Below, in pieces: positions 16,496-25,657 of a stretch of DNA of 63,122 nt. Position numbers and translations under genes: made by a program. The first letter of the stretch is position 1. Each line of letters starts with the position of its first letter. The notes under the pieces were generated by a model. The model was not told the DNA's origin. It was given only the letters and a program-made list of their open reading frames with translations, and ran no database searches. This stretch comes from an uncultured Christensenellaceae bacterium (GTDB taxonomy: Bacteria; Bacillota; Clostridia; Christensenellales; Borkfalkiaceae), in NCBI GenBank assembly GCA_910588685.1, contig CAJUPX010000013.1:1-63122 (forward strand). Direction: 5' to 3'.

Positions 16496-17002
16496 ATGAT
16501 TACTTCTTTATTGGAAGAGGCGGTAACAGACGTTTCAGCCGTTGCCGATAAGGGCTATACTGGCTTTGTAATGGCAATGATAGGCGTTGCGCTCTGCGTA
16601 ATTCTTTGCGGCATAGGTTCGGCTATCGGTCTTTACAAGACGGGCAGCGCGGCTGCGGGCGTTCTCGGTGAGGACCCCAAAAAGTTCGGTAAGGTGCTCG
16701 TTTTAGTGCTCCTGCCCGCAACGCAGGGTATATACGGCTTTATTATCGGTATTATCGCTTCGAGCACGGTTGCTGTCGGACTTACGCTGTCGCAGGGCTG
16801 GGCGCTCTTCGGCGCGGTGCTTCCTATGGCAGTTTCGGGTTTGCTTACGGGCATTTTCCAGGGCAAGTCTGCCGTCAACTGTATTTACGCGGTCGGCAAG
16901 CAGGAATCGCTCGGCGGTAAGCTCATTATCTATCCCGCAATGATAGAGTTCTACGCGATTTTGGGACTTATCATTTCCATAATGCTCGTAGCGGTTGTAT
17001 AA
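16496..17002 (+). CDS. ntpK: V-type ATPase subunit K (rotor ring proteolipid, sodium-type)
   Basis: A 168-aa duplicated proteolipid with four membrane helices that forms the rotating ring. The two halves are recognisable repeats (GIGSAIGLYKTGSAAAGVL, then TGIFQGKSAVNCIYAVGKQE). The ion site is complete and sodium-type: Leu73, Thr76, Gln77 (in LLPATQGIYG), Gln122 (in IFQGKSA) and Glu151 (in MIEFYAILG) line up with the sodium ligands Leu61, Thr64, Gln65, Gln110 and Glu139 of Enterococcus hirae NtpK at a constant shift of 12. I therefore infer Na+ rather than H+ transport. Strong ribosome site GGAGG. Confidence 0.95.
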   Translation: MITSLLEEAVTDVSAVADKGYTGFVMAMIGVALCVILCGIGSAIGLYKTGSAAAGVLGEDPKKFGKVLVLVLLPATQGIYGFIIGIIASSTVAVGLTLSQGWALFGAVLPMAVSGLLTGIFQGKSAVNCIYAVGKQESLGGKLIIYPAMIEFYAILGLIISIMLVAVV

Positions 17003-17012
17003 GGCGGCTTGT

Positions 17013-17591
17013 ATGGGCAAAGAGGCAATAGCGGACAGAATTATATCCGACGCGAATAAAGCCGCGGAAGAGATAATAAACAACGCCGAAAAAAGCGCGG
17101 CGGGTATTATAGCGCAAGCCGAAAAGGACTGCGAGCGCGCAAAACTCGGCGTTCGGGCGGAGGTTGCCGAAAAATCAAAGGCAATTGCCGACGGTAAAGC
17201 GGCTTCGGCAAGGCTTGACGGAGCAAAAATTCTTCTTGCAGAAAAGCGCAGAGTGGTGGACGCCGTTTACGAAAGCGCTTTAAAAAGGCTTAAATCGCTT
17301 GAAAAATCCAAGGCTTTAAAGCTTGCGGGCGCGCTTTTGGAGCAATATGCGGAAAAGGGCGACGAAATAGTTTTTGCCGCCGACTATGCGTTCAAATCCG
17401 ACGTTGCCCAGCTCGGCGCGGTAAAGGAAAAAGGACTCAAAGTATCGGCAAAAACGGCGGATATTTCGGGCGGTTTTATTCTTATCGGTAAAAATTCCGA
17501 TAAAGACGTGTCTTTTTCCGCGCTGCTTGCGGCGGACAGGGAAGAGCACCAGGCGGAGCTTGCGGCGGGAATTTTCGGCGCGGCAAACTAA
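17013..17591 (+). CDS. ntpE: V-type ATPase subunit E
   Basis: A 192-aa subunit E, the second stalk component. The N-terminal half is a long charged helix (AIADRIISDANKAAEEIINNAEKS) that would pair with subunit H; the C-terminal half is the globular domain with GGFILIG, typical of the family, contacting the head. I start at 17013 because AAGGCGG precedes it; a frame six codons longer overlaps the K gene and lacks a ribosome site. It lies 10 nt after subunit K. Confidence 0.92.
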   Translation: MGKEAIADRIISDANKAAEEIINNAEKSAAGIIAQAEKDCERAKLGVRAEVAEKSKAIADGKAASARLDGAKILLAEKRRVVDAVYESALKRLKSLEKSKALKLAGALLEQYAEKGDEIVFAADYAFKSDVAQLGAVKEKGLKVSAKTADISGGFILIGKNSDKDVSFSALLAADREEHQAELAAGIFGAAN

Positions 17592-17639
17592 ACGCGTACA
17601 GAGCGCGGCGTTTGCCTATGTGCGTTCGGAGTTAATGTT

Positions 17640-18605
17640 ATGGGAAAAAGTGTAATTTATACCAACGGCGTGATAGCCGTAAGGGAGAACAAACTGCTCC
17701 GCGATAAAATTATGCGGCTGACCGAAATCAGCGCGGAAGACGCTTTCCGTAACGTTACGGAGAGCGGTGTCGGCAAGGGCGCGGAAGCCGAAAACGTGTA
17801 TGATTACGAAAAACTGCTTGTTGCGGACGAGCGCGAGCTTGACGCGTTCATAGCCGAATATGCGCCGTCAAACGCAGAAAAGGCGTATTTTCTCGCCCCG
17901 CGCGATTTTCATAACGCCAAGGCAATTTTAAAGGCGCAGTACTTAAACGAGCCCGTTGACGGTATGCTAGCCCCCGACGGCGAAATTGCCGCGGAGGAGC
18001 TCGCGGCAACTATAAAAAGCGGTAAGCTTAAAAATCTAAACGGACATCTGCGGGAGGCGGCGGAGAGCTGCAACAAGCTTTTTGCCGAGTCGGACGGCAG
18101 TGTTTCGGGTGCGGAAATAGGCGCGGTTTTTGACAGAGCGTTATACGGATATCTGTTTTCGGCGTGTTCAAAAAACGGCTTTTTGAAAAAAGCTCTTACG
18201 GCAAAAGCCGATATGAGCAATATTTTAACGGCAATGCGCGCGGAAAGCTTTGATATAGCGCAAAGGAATTTTATTGACGGCGGAAAATTAAAGGTCGAAG
18301 TGCTGCAAAATATTTTTTCCGATAACGCGGAGCGCGCTCTCGACGGTACTGCATACAAAGAATTTTATGCGCTTTGCACCGCGGCAAAGCAGCAGGGTAA
18401 GCCACTGACCGACGCGGAGCGGGTATTCGACGGTTATGAAACTTCGCTGTTGAAAAAATACAGGTTCGAGCTCAAAAATTCGCAGCCGTTCATATATTAC
18501 GTTTTAAGACGGCGCGCGGAGAACGCGGATTTACGTATAATTTTCGTGTGTCTTCTTGCGGGTATGAGCGGGCGCGATATAGTAAAAAGACTGAGGAGCG
18601 TTTAA
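17640..18605 (+). CDS. ntpC: V-type ATPase subunit C (d-type, central socket)
   Basis: A 321-aa, all-helical protein of the V-ATPase C/d (AC39) family, which caps the rotor ring and couples it to the central stalk D-F. Supporting features are length, the start YTNGVIAVRENKLL, the repeated helical domains and the ending FVCLLAGMSGRDIVKRLR. Ribosome site CGGAG. It is 48 nt after subunit E and 2 nt before subunit F. Confidence 0.9.
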   Translation: MGKSVIYTNGVIAVRENKLLRDKIMRLTEISAEDAFRNVTESGVGKGAEAENVYDYEKLLVADERELDAFIAEYAPSNAEKAYFLAPRDFHNAKAILKAQYLNEPVDGMLAPDGEIAAEELAATIKSGKLKNLNGHLREAAESCNKLFAESDGSVSGAEIGAVFDRALYGYLFSACSKNGFLKKALTAKADMSNILTAMRAESFDIAQRNFIDGGKLKVEVLQNIFSDNAERALDGTAYKEFYALCTAAKQQGKPLTDAERVFDGYETSLLKKYRFELKNSQPFIYYVLRRRAENADLRIIFVCLLAGMSGRDIVKRLRSV

Positions 18606-18607
18606 AT

Positions 18608-18925
18608 ATGAGCGGTAAAATGGCTATTATCGGCGACGGCGACAGTATAATGGTTTTCAAGGCTGCGGGCGTGGACGCGTTCGCCGCGGAGAACGCTCAA
18701 AAGGCGCGCGACATACTCAGAAAAACGGCAAAGGAATATAAAATAATCTTTATCACCGAGGAGCTTTCAAAAGAGCTTGCGGCTTTTTTAAAAAGGTTTG
18801 ACGAGGAGCCCTATCCCGTAGTGCTTACTATTCCCTCCAAAAAGGGAAGCACGGGTTACGGCGACGAGGTTCTTAAAAGCGCGATGGAACGCGCGCTCGG
18901 CGTGGATATATTATTTAACGATTGA
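18608..18925 (+). CDS. V-type ATPase subunit F (central stalk)
   Basis: A 105-aa subunit F with a small alpha/beta fold; it binds subunit D in the central stalk and tunes activity. MAIIGDGDSIMVFKAAGVDAF and IIFITEELSKEL are characteristic. I start at 18608 because GGAG precedes it; the longer in-frame reading from 18548 runs inside subunit C. (In Enterococcus the equivalent gene is called ntpG.). Confidence 0.92.
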   Translation: MSGKMAIIGDGDSIMVFKAAGVDAFAAENAQKARDILRKTAKEYKIIFITEELSKELAAFLKRFDEEPYPVVLTIPSKKGSTGYGDEVLKSAMERALGVDILFND

Positions 18926-18948
18926 CGTTTGTGAATTAAGGAGTTTTT

Positions 18949-20706
18949 ATGGGAAAAACAATTAAAGTATCGGGACCGCTTATCGTAGCCGAGGGAATGG
19001 CTGACAGTAAGCTTTACGACGTTGTGCGCGTATCCGAAAAGGGACTGATAGGCGAAATAATAGAGCTGCGCGGCGACAAGGCGTCTATACAGGTCTACGA
19101 GGAAACGGCGGGGCTCGGTCCCGACGAAGAGGTCGTAACAACGGGAGAGCCGCTGTCCGCAGAGCTTGCGCCCGGGCTTATATCGGGCATATTCGACGGT
19201 ATACAGCGTCCCCTTACTACTCTTTTCTTTAAATACGGTTCGAGAATTTCGAGGGGCGTATCGGTAAACAACCTCGACAGGGAAAAGAAATGGAGTTTTG
19301 TGCCCCGCGTTAAAGCAGGCGACAGCGTTGCGGAGGGCGACGTGCTCGGTACCGTTCAGGAAACCGAGCTGATAGAGCACAGAATAATGGTGCCGAACGG
19401 TATAAAAGGCGTTGTCGCCTCCATAGAAGAGGGCGACTTTACCATAGAGGATACCGTTGCGGTTATAAAGACGGACGCGGGCAAAAAGCCCGTTAGTATG
19501 CTCAGAAAATGGCCCGTCCGCAAAGGCAGACCTTATGCGGAAAAGCTCTCTCCGGACGAACCGATGATAACTGGGCAGAGAGTTATAGATACTCTGTTTC
19601 CCATAGCCCGCGGCGGTGTGGCGGCGGTGCCCGGTCCTTTCGGCAGCGGCAAAACGGTAGTTCAGCACCAGCTTGCAAAATGGGCGGATGCGGATATAAT
19701 CGTATACGTCGGCTGCGGTGAGCGCGGAAACGAGATGACCGACGTTTTAAACGAATTTCCCGAGCTTAAAGACCCTAAGACGGGCGAGCCGATAATGAAG
19801 CGCACCGTTCTTATTGCAAACACCTCGGATATGCCGGTTGCCGCGCGCGAAGCATCCATATATACGGGTATAACCATAGCGGAGTATTTCCGCGATATGG
19901 GCTATAACGTGGCTATTATGGCGGACTCCACGTCGCGCTGGGCGGAGGCTCTGCGCGAAATGAGCGGACGTCTTGAAGAGATGCCTGGCGACGAGGGCTA
20001 TCCCGCGTATCTTGCAAGCAGACTCGCCGAGTTCTACGAGCGCGCGGGCATAGTTAAAATTTTAGGCGGCGGCGAACGCACCGGCTCCGTTACCGCGATA
20101 GGCGCGGTATCTCCTCCAGGCGGCGATCTGAGCGAGCCCGTTTCGCAGGCAACGCTGAGAATCGTAAAAGTTTTCTGGGGACTGAGCGCGTCGCTCGCGT
20201 ACAAACGCCACTTCCCCGCAATAGACTGGCTTATAAGCTATTCGCTGTACGCCGATAAAATAAAGGACTGGTACGACTCCAACGTCGGCGCGGATTTTTA
20301 CAGATACCGACAGTTTGTTATGACGGTGTTGCAGGAGGAAGCCGCGCTCGACGAAATAGTCAGGCTCGTCGGTATGGACGCGCTGTCTTCCAAGGACAGA
20401 ATGACTATGGAAACGGCGAAAATGATACGTGAGGATTTCCTGCACCAGAACGCTTTCCACGAGGTTGATACGTACGCGTCTATGCGCAAGCAGTTTTTAA
20501 TGCTCAAGCTCATTTACGAGTTCGACAGCCGCTCGCGCGAAGCGCTTGAAAATTACGCCGACCTTAACGCAGTGCTCGGCTGTTCCTTTAAAGAAAAGAT
20601 AGGCAGAGCCAAGTATATCGAAGAGGAAAATCTGTCTGAATTCGAGGATATTATAAGGCTGATGGGCACGGAGCTAAAAGCGCTTACCGAAAACGGCGAG
20701 GAGTAA
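18949..20706 (+). CDS. ntpA: V-type ATPase catalytic subunit A
   Basis: A 585-aa catalytic subunit that hydrolyses or makes ATP. It has an N-terminal beta-barrel (1-70), the A-type non-homologous insert (about 110-190), Walker A GPFGSGKT (229-236), GERGNEM, SRWAEALREMSGRLEEMPGDEGYPAYL (key Glu and Arg) and a helical C-terminal domain. The second and fifth P-loop residues are Pro and Ser, common in bacterial A subunits. Ribosome site AAGGAG. The B gene follows after 3 nt. Confidence 0.97.
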   Translation: MGKTIKVSGPLIVAEGMADSKLYDVVRVSEKGLIGEIIELRGDKASIQVYEETAGLGPDEEVVTTGEPLSAELAPGLISGIFDGIQRPLTTLFFKYGSRISRGVSVNNLDREKKWSFVPRVKAGDSVAEGDVLGTVQETELIEHRIMVPNGIKGVVASIEEGDFTIEDTVAVIKTDAGKKPVSMLRKWPVRKGRPYAEKLSPDEPMITGQRVIDTLFPIARGGVAAVPGPFGSGKTVVQHQLAKWADADIIVYVGCGERGNEMTDVLNEFPELKDPKTGEPIMKRTVLIANTSDMPVAAREASIYTGITIAEYFRDMGYNVAIMADSTSRWAEALREMSGRLEEMPGDEGYPAYLASRLAEFYERAGIVKILGGGERTGSVTAIGAVSPPGGDLSEPVSQATLRIVKVFWGLSASLAYKRHFPAIDWLISYSLYADKIKDWYDSNVGADFYRYRQFVMTVLQEEAALDEIVRLVGMDALSSKDRMTMETAKMIREDFLHQNAFHEVDTYASMRKQFLMLKLIYEFDSRSREALENYADLNAVLGCSFKEKIGRAKYIEEENLSEFEDIIRLMGTELKALTENGEE

Positions 20707-20709
20707 AAG

Positions 20710-22083
20710 ATGTTTAAAGAATATAAGACCATACGCGAAGTAGTGGGACCTTTGATGGTCGTTGACGGCGTAGAGGGAGTAAAATATAACGAGCTCGTTG
20801 ATATAATTTGCGCGAACGGACAGACCCGCCGCGGCAAAGTGCTTGAAATTAACCGCGACAAGGCGGTTGTGCAGCTCTTTGAAAATTCGCAGGGCTTGCA
20901 GATATCAACATCCAAGGCGCGGTTTACGGGGCACAGTCAGCAGCTTGCCTGCTCGCGCGATATGTTAGGGCGCGTATTCGACGGTATGGGTAACCCGCGC
21001 GACGGCGGCGCGCCTGTAATTCCCGAAAAAGTACTCGACATCAACGGCGAGCCTATAAACCCCGCCGCGCGCGAATATCCCGACGAATTTATTCAGACGG
21101 GAATATCGGCAATCGACGGACTCAATACGCTTGTAAGGGGGCAGAAACTGCCCGTATTCTCTATGAGCGGACTTCCGCACGCCGAGCTTGCCGCACAGAT
21201 AGCGCGACAGGCAAAGGTTCGCGGAACGGACAGTAAATTTGCCGTTGTGTTTGCGGCGATAGGCATAACGTTTGAGGAATCGCAGTATTTTGTAAACGAC
21301 TTTAAAAAGACGGGCGCTATCGAGAGGACGGTGGTGTTTACCAACCTTGCGAACGACCCTGCCGTAGAACGCATTTCCACGCCGCGTATGGCGTTGACCT
21401 GTGCGGAATATCTTGCGTTTGAATGCGGTATGCACGTACTTGTAATACTAACGGATATCACAAACTATGCGGAAGCCCTACGCGAGGTTTCGGCGGCGCG
21501 GCGCGAAGTGCCCGGACGCAGAGGCTATCCCGGCTATCTCTATACCGACCTTGCAACTATGTACGAGCGCGCGGGCAGAATACGCGGCTGCGAGGGCTCT
21601 ATTACACAGATTCCCATTTTAACGATGCCCGAGGACGATAAAACCCATCCTATTCCCGACCTTACCGGTTATATAACCGAGGGGCAGATAATACTTTCCC
21701 GCGAGCTTTACAAGCGCGGTGTAAACCCGCCTATAGACGTGTTGCCGTCGCTGTCGCGACTTAAAGACAAGGGTATAGGCAAGGGTAAAACGCGCGAGGA
21801 TCACGCCGATACTATGAACCAGCTTTTTGCCGCATATTCAAGCGGCAAGGAGAGCAAGGAACTTTCTGCCATTCTCGGCGAGGCTGCGCTGTCCGATACC
21901 GACAAGTTGTTTGCAAAGTTTGCCGAGCAGTTTGAAAAAATTTATATAAACCAGGGTTTTGAGGCTAACCGCTCAATAGAGGAAACGCTGGATATCGGCT
22001 GGGAGCTTTTAAAAATACTCCCCATAGGCGAATTGAAGAGAATAAGACAGGCGTATATAGACAAGTATTTAAAGAGAGATTAA
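20710..22083 (+). CDS. ntpB: V-type ATPase regulatory subunit B
   Basis: A 457-aa non-catalytic partner of subunit A. It has the same three-domain fold but lacks a P-loop: the equivalent stretch reads PVFSMSGLPHAELAAQIARQ, as in all B subunits. It keeps ALREVSAARREVPGRRGYPGYLYTDLA, which supplies the arginine finger to the A-subunit site. GGAG precedes the ATG 3 nt after subunit A. Length is normal. A 198-nt gap with inverted repeats separates it from subunit D. Confidence 0.97.
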   Translation: MFKEYKTIREVVGPLMVVDGVEGVKYNELVDIICANGQTRRGKVLEINRDKAVVQLFENSQGLQISTSKARFTGHSQQLACSRDMLGRVFDGMGNPRDGGAPVIPEKVLDINGEPINPAAREYPDEFIQTGISAIDGLNTLVRGQKLPVFSMSGLPHAELAAQIARQAKVRGTDSKFAVVFAAIGITFEESQYFVNDFKKTGAIERTVVFTNLANDPAVERISTPRMALTCAEYLAFECGMHVLVILTDITNYAEALREVSAARREVPGRRGYPGYLYTDLATMYERAGRIRGCEGSITQIPILTMPEDDKTHPIPDLTGYITEGQIILSRELYKRGVNPPIDVLPSLSRLKDKGIGKGKTREDHADTMNQLFAAYSSGKESKELSAILGEAALSDTDKLFAKFAEQFEKIYINQGFEANRSIEETLDIGWELLKILPIGELKRIRQAYIDKYLKRD

Positions 22084-22167
22084 ACAAATTATAAACGGCG
22101 CAAGCAAAAACCACGCTTTTTGTGCAGCGCACTCAATTTGTGCAAACCTGCACCTCAGCGGAGTGAA

Positions 22168-22227
22168 TTGCGCAAATTAAATATTTGAGAGCACTTAAAA
22201 ATTTGCGCAAGAGAGGCAGAGCCTCTC
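22168..22227 (+). repeat. Two adjacent hairpins inside the V-ATPase operon
   Basis: TTGCGCAAATT (22168-22178) pairs perfectly with AATTTGCGCAA (22200-22210). Directly after comes GAGAGGC-AGA-GCCTCTC (22211-22227). An alternative pairing joins ATTTGAGAG near 22183 with CTCTCAAAT near 22223. They lie in the 198-nt gap between subunits B and D; the rest of the gap holds no gene. A related GAGAGGC palindrome is found at 49123-49140. Confidence 0.7.
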
Positions 22228-22281
22228 AAATCGTATAATTTTTATTTGTCACTGCAAAGAAAAATTTACGAGAAGTTTTTT

Positions 22282-22902
22282 ATGGCAAGACTTAACGTTA
22301 ACCCCACGCGTATGGAGCTGAAAAAGCTTAAAGCAAGGCTCAATACGGCGGTGCGCGGTCACAAATTATTAAAAGACAAGTCCGACGAGATGATACGCAG
22401 GTTTTCAACGATAATAAAGGAAAACAAGCGGCTCAGGGACGAGGTTGAAAGCGAGCTGTCCGAAGTTTTAAAACAGTTTTCGGTAGCCCGCTCGGTTACG
22501 CCCGCCTACCGCGCGGAAACGGCGTTTGCTATGCCGACTTCGGCGGTAACCGCAGACTGCGCCGTAAAATCGGTTATGGGCGTTGAGGTGCCGCAAATTA
22601 CTCTCGTAAATCAAAAGCGCGCCGACGGTTTACCGTATGCGTTTACCGAAATTACGAGCGAGGCGGACTATTCGGTTCTGAAAGCTGCCGAACTGCTGCC
22701 TAAAATGGTTGAGCTTGCCCAGACGGAAAAAGCGGTACGGCTTTTAGCCGACGAAATAGAGCGCAACAAACGCAGGGTCAACGCTCTCGAATACGTAATG
22801 ATACCCCAGCTTGAAGAAACCATAAAATATATCAAGAGCAAGCTCGACGAGAACGAGCGCGCAAATATAGTAAGAATGATGAAAGTAAAGGGAAATACTT
22901 AA
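22282..22902 (+). CDS. ntpD: V-type ATPase subunit D (central rotor shaft)
   Basis: A 206-aa subunit D, two long antiparallel helices that form the rotating shaft inside the A3B3 head. The opening LNVNPTRMELKKLKARLNTAVRGHKLLKDK and the closing helix with NRRVNALEYVMIPQLEETIKYI-like sequence are diagnostic. I start at the ATG at 22282; the longer frame begins at TTG and adds 12 unrelated residues. The ribosome site is weak (GAGAAG), which with the hairpins upstream may lower its output relative to A and B. It ends the operon at a strong terminator. Confidence 0.93.
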   Translation: MARLNVNPTRMELKKLKARLNTAVRGHKLLKDKSDEMIRRFSTIIKENKRLRDEVESELSEVLKQFSVARSVTPAYRAETAFAMPTSAVTADCAVKSVMGVEVPQITLVNQKRADGLPYAFTEITSEADYSVLKAAELLPKMVELAQTEKAVRLLADEIERNKRRVNALEYVMIPQLEETIKYIKSKLDENERANIVRMMKVKGNT

Positions 22903-22926
22903 AAAAGCGCCGAAAGGCGCTTTTTT
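22901..22926. terminator. Bidirectional terminator after the V-ATPase operon
   Basis: A symmetric hairpin AAAAAAGCGCC-GAAA-GGCGCTTTTTT with a GNRA-type loop, between converging genes. Confidence 0.92.
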
Positions 22927-22930
22927 AATT

Positions 22931-23638
22931 CTAATAAATATGCTTGTATTCAACAGAAGCGGCGGTTGCAACGTATACCCGCTTAGCTCCTGCTTTTAAA
23001 ATAACCTTTGAAATTTCGTCGGCGGTTGCGCCGGTAGTTAAAACGTCGTCCAGAACAAGCACGGTTTTGTCTTTAAGTTCATTGCACTTTACCGCTTTAA
23101 AACAACCGTGTACGTTTTTAACTCTGTTTTGCCTGTCCAGCCCCTTTTGCAAAGCCGTTTGGCGGACTTTTTCTATCGCGCCGCGGATATACGGTATCCC
23201 CGACTTTTCCGAAAGGCTCGCGGCGAGCTTTTCAACCTGGTCGTAGCCGCGTTTTATTTTTGATTTCGCAGTCATCGGCACTGAAACCATACAGTCAATA
23301 TCGCCAAAATCCTCTAACTTTTTATTTATCAGCTCTGCGAAATAATCTTTTAGGTACGCGCCGCCGTTTTTAAATTTTGATATTAAAACAATAACGCCCT
23401 CTTCGTAAACGAGAGGGGATACCGCCCGGGTATATTCGGGCGCGTTATGCTTGCACTCGATACATATTTCGGCTTTTCCGGTTTTGCGACCGCAGACGGG
23501 ACAGGTTATTCCGTTGTTGAGCGTAACGGACTTTTTACAGTCTTCGCAGATATTTCCGTTAAAACTCTCCGCGCCGCAAATATCGCAGGTATAATCGAGC
23601 GGAAATAACGCATTTTTTAAAAATGCAGTAAATTTCAT
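22931..23638 (-). CDS. comF: ComF family phosphoribosyltransferase-like protein
   Basis: A 235-aa ComF/amidophosphoribosyltransferase-like protein. The N-terminus carries a double zinc ribbon (CDICG...CEDC, then CPVCG...CIEC). The C-terminus has the PRPP-binding loop VLVLDDVLTTGATADE. ComF is needed for DNA uptake in Bacillus, where it acts with ComFA and DprA, but here no other competence gene adjoins it, so the role is open. Its ATG shares one nucleotide with the stop of the upstream ktrA gene, so translation is probably coupled. Confidence 0.9.
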   Translation of the reverse strand: MKFTAFLKNALFPLDYTCDICGAESFNGNICEDCKKSVTLNNGITCPVCGRKTGKAEICIECKHNAPEYTRAVSPLVYEEGVIVLISKFKNGGAYLKDYFAELINKKLEDFGDIDCMVSVPMTAKSKIKRGYDQVEKLAASLSEKSGIPYIRGAIEKVRQTALQKGLDRQNRVKNVHGCFKAVKCNELKDKTVLVLDDVLTTGATADEISKVILKAGAKRVYVATAASVEYKHIY

Positions 23639-24291
23639 TATCTGTATTTATTTGTAAATGCAATAATTTTTTCGGGATTTCCGAAAACAAGCATATGGTC
23701 GCCGTCCTGAAATATATATTCGGGACCGGGAGAGGGGGTAAAAGTATTGCCTTTTTTTATTGTAAGAATATTTATTCCGTGTTTTTTGCGCGGGTCGGTA
23801 GCAATAATATTAAGTCCTACCCAGCGTTTGGGCACGTCTATTTCAAAAATAGCGTGTTCCCTGTCGAGCTCTATATAGTCGTAAACTTTTTTTGCGTTCA
23901 GTTTAACGGCAAGCTTTTCGGCTATATCGTGGTTGGGATATATAACCTCGTCTGCGCCTACGCGGAAAAGGAATTTTCTCTGAATTTCGGTATTTGCCTT
24001 GGAAACTACGTATTTTGCCCCCAAATCCTTTAAATTCGATGTGATTTCAAGCGAGCTCTGAAAATCGTCGCCGATAGCCACCACGCACGCGTCGTAAGAT
24101 GGAATATCGAGCGAACGCAGATTGTCGATATTCATACAGTTGGCGATGAGCGCGCTCGTATACTTTGACGCGAGCAGGTTAATTACGTCCTCGTTTTTGT
24201 CAACGATCATTACGTCGTCGCCCATTTTCAAAAGATTTTCGCCGAGCGCCTGACCGAACATCCCGAGCCCTATTAAAAGTACTGATTTCAT
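23638..24291 (-). CDS. ktrA: Potassium uptake regulator TrkA/KtrA
   Basis: A 217-aa RCK protein that gates the partner K+ channel. The RCK_N Rossmann domain (1-130) has GLGMFGQALGENLL and the acidic residue in MIVDKNED that binds nucleotide; the RCK_C domain (about 135-217) may bind c-di-AMP, as known for KtrA. Strong ribosome site GGAGG. It lies 19 nt downstream of the channel gene, forming a ktrB-ktrA-comF unit. Confidence 0.93.
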   Translation of the reverse strand: MKSVLLIGLGMFGQALGENLLKMGDDVMIVDKNEDVINLLASKYTSALIANCMNIDNLRSLDIPSYDACVVAIGDDFQSSLEITSNLKDLGAKYVVSKANTEIQRKFLFRVGADEVIYPNHDIAEKLAVKLNAKKVYDYIELDREHAIFEIDVPKRWVGLNIIATDPRKKHGINILTIKKGNTFTPSPGPEYIFQDGDHMLVFGNPEKIIAFTNKYR

Positions 24292-24310
24292 AATTTGTTA
24301 TTCCTCCGGA

Positions 24311-25645
24311 TTAACCTATAAGTACGGAGTCCACAGGTTTGCGGACCGCCGCGGTAGAGTGTTTTTCGCCGAGCGCGAGCGCAAGCGTAAGTATGCCCAC
24401 TCTGCCTGTGTACATCAGCAGCATAATTATTATTTTGGAAGCTATGCTGAGCTGCGGCGTGAGATTGAGACTGAGACCTACCGTGCCGAGAGCGGAGAAG
24501 CACTCGAAAACAACGTATTTTGCCGAAACGGTGTCCGGTTCTATCGCGCAAATCGCAATTGTGGAAATAATTGCAATCATCAAAAACGCCGCAAATATTG
24601 CAAGAGCTTGCGCAACAAGCGTGGGCTTTAATCTTTTTTTGCCGATATTTATGTCCTGCCCGCCGCGGAATACGCTTATCATTCCCATTATAATTACAGT
24701 AAAAGTGCCCACTTTTATTCCGCCCGCCGTAGAACCGGAATTTCCGCCTACAAACATAAGAGCGAGAGTAAGCATATAACTGCTTTCGGATAATGCTTCG
24801 GGGTCGGTGCTGAAAAATCCCGCCGTTCTCGGCGATGTCGCGTTAAAAAAGCAACATAAAAGTTTTTGCCAGAAATTATATCCGTCATAATTATTCCACT
24901 CAAAAACCATAAAAAGCGTCGTGGAGCCGACGAGCATTATCGATGAAACAAACAGCACCATTTTTGTGTTGAGCTGGAATTTTTTTACATTGAATTTAGT
25001 GTCTACTATATCTCCCCAAACGCAGAACCCCAGCCCGCCTATAATAATAAGGGCGCATATAGTCAAACTTACGAGCGGGTCGGTCGCATATTTTACAAGC
25101 GAAGCTCCGCCTAAAATATCGAACCCCGCATTGCAGAATGCCGAAACCGAGTGCCACACCGCGTAATAAATTCCAAGCGCCGTACCGTATTCGCCTATAA
25201 ACCGTATCGACAGCAGCGCCGCGCCCGTAAATTCAAAAATAGCCGTGCCGAGGAAAATTCTTCTTACGAGTTTTCCGAGCCCCTCGGCTCTCTGTCCGCC
25301 TGCGGAAGCGAGCATAGCTTTGCGCTCATACAGTCCCATATGCTTAAAAAGCATAAACACCGACGAAACAAAAGTCATAAAACCGAGCCCGCCGGTCTGG
25401 ATTAAAATAAGTATGACTATCTGTCCGAAAAGCGACCAGTGCGCGCCTGTGTTGTACGGAGTAAGCCCTGTAACGCAGGTTGCCGAAACCGACGTGAAAA
25501 GCGCGTTGATATAGCTTGTCGGCTGCTCCCCGCCGCGCGTTGCAACGGGCAGGGTAAGAAACAGGCTTCCCGCAAAAATTACTATCAAATATCCGAGCGC
25601 AAGAAACTGCCAAACGGATAACCTTGCATTTTTTATGTTCTTCAT
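24311..25645 (-). CDS. ktrB: Potassium uptake channel subunit TrkH/KtrB
   Basis: A 444-aa KtrB/TrkH channel with four M1-P-M2 repeats. Selectivity-loop regions are visible as SATCVTGLTPYNTG, SAFCNAGFDILG, NATSPRTAGFF and ALGTVGLSLNLTP. KtrB systems are Na+-stimulated in known cases, fitting the sodium V-ATPase nearby. I start at 25645 (MKNIKN); the longer frame begins with a TTG at 25657, which lies before the expected transcription start. No Shine-Dalgarno is seen and the leader should be about 6 nt. Confidence 0.93.
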   Translation of the reverse strand: MKNIKNARLSVWQFLALGYLIVIFAGSLFLTLPVATRGGEQPTSYINALFTSVSATCVTGLTPYNTGAHWSLFGQIVILILIQTGGLGFMTFVSSVFMLFKHMGLYERKAMLASAGGQRAEGLGKLVRRIFLGTAIFEFTGAALLSIRFIGEYGTALGIYYAVWHSVSAFCNAGFDILGGASLVKYATDPLVSLTICALIIIGGLGFCVWGDIVDTKFNVKKFQLNTKMVLFVSSIMLVGSTTLFMVFEWNNYDGYNFWQKLLCCFFNATSPRTAGFFSTDPEALSESSYMLTLALMFVGGNSGSTAGGIKVGTFTVIIMGMISVFRGGQDINIGKKRLKPTLVAQALAIFAAFLMIAIISTIAICAIEPDTVSAKYVVFECFSALGTVGLSLNLTPQLSIASKIIIMLLMYTGRVGILTLALALGEKHSTAAVRKPVDSVLIG

Positions 25646-25657
25646 TTTACTATGCAA

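Noticed and set aside
18856..19668. Minus-strand open frame of 270 codons within V-ATPase A
   Set aside because: It is a shadow of the strongly biased subunit A coding sequence; no ribosome site and Tyr/Arg/His-rich composition typical of antisense frames.
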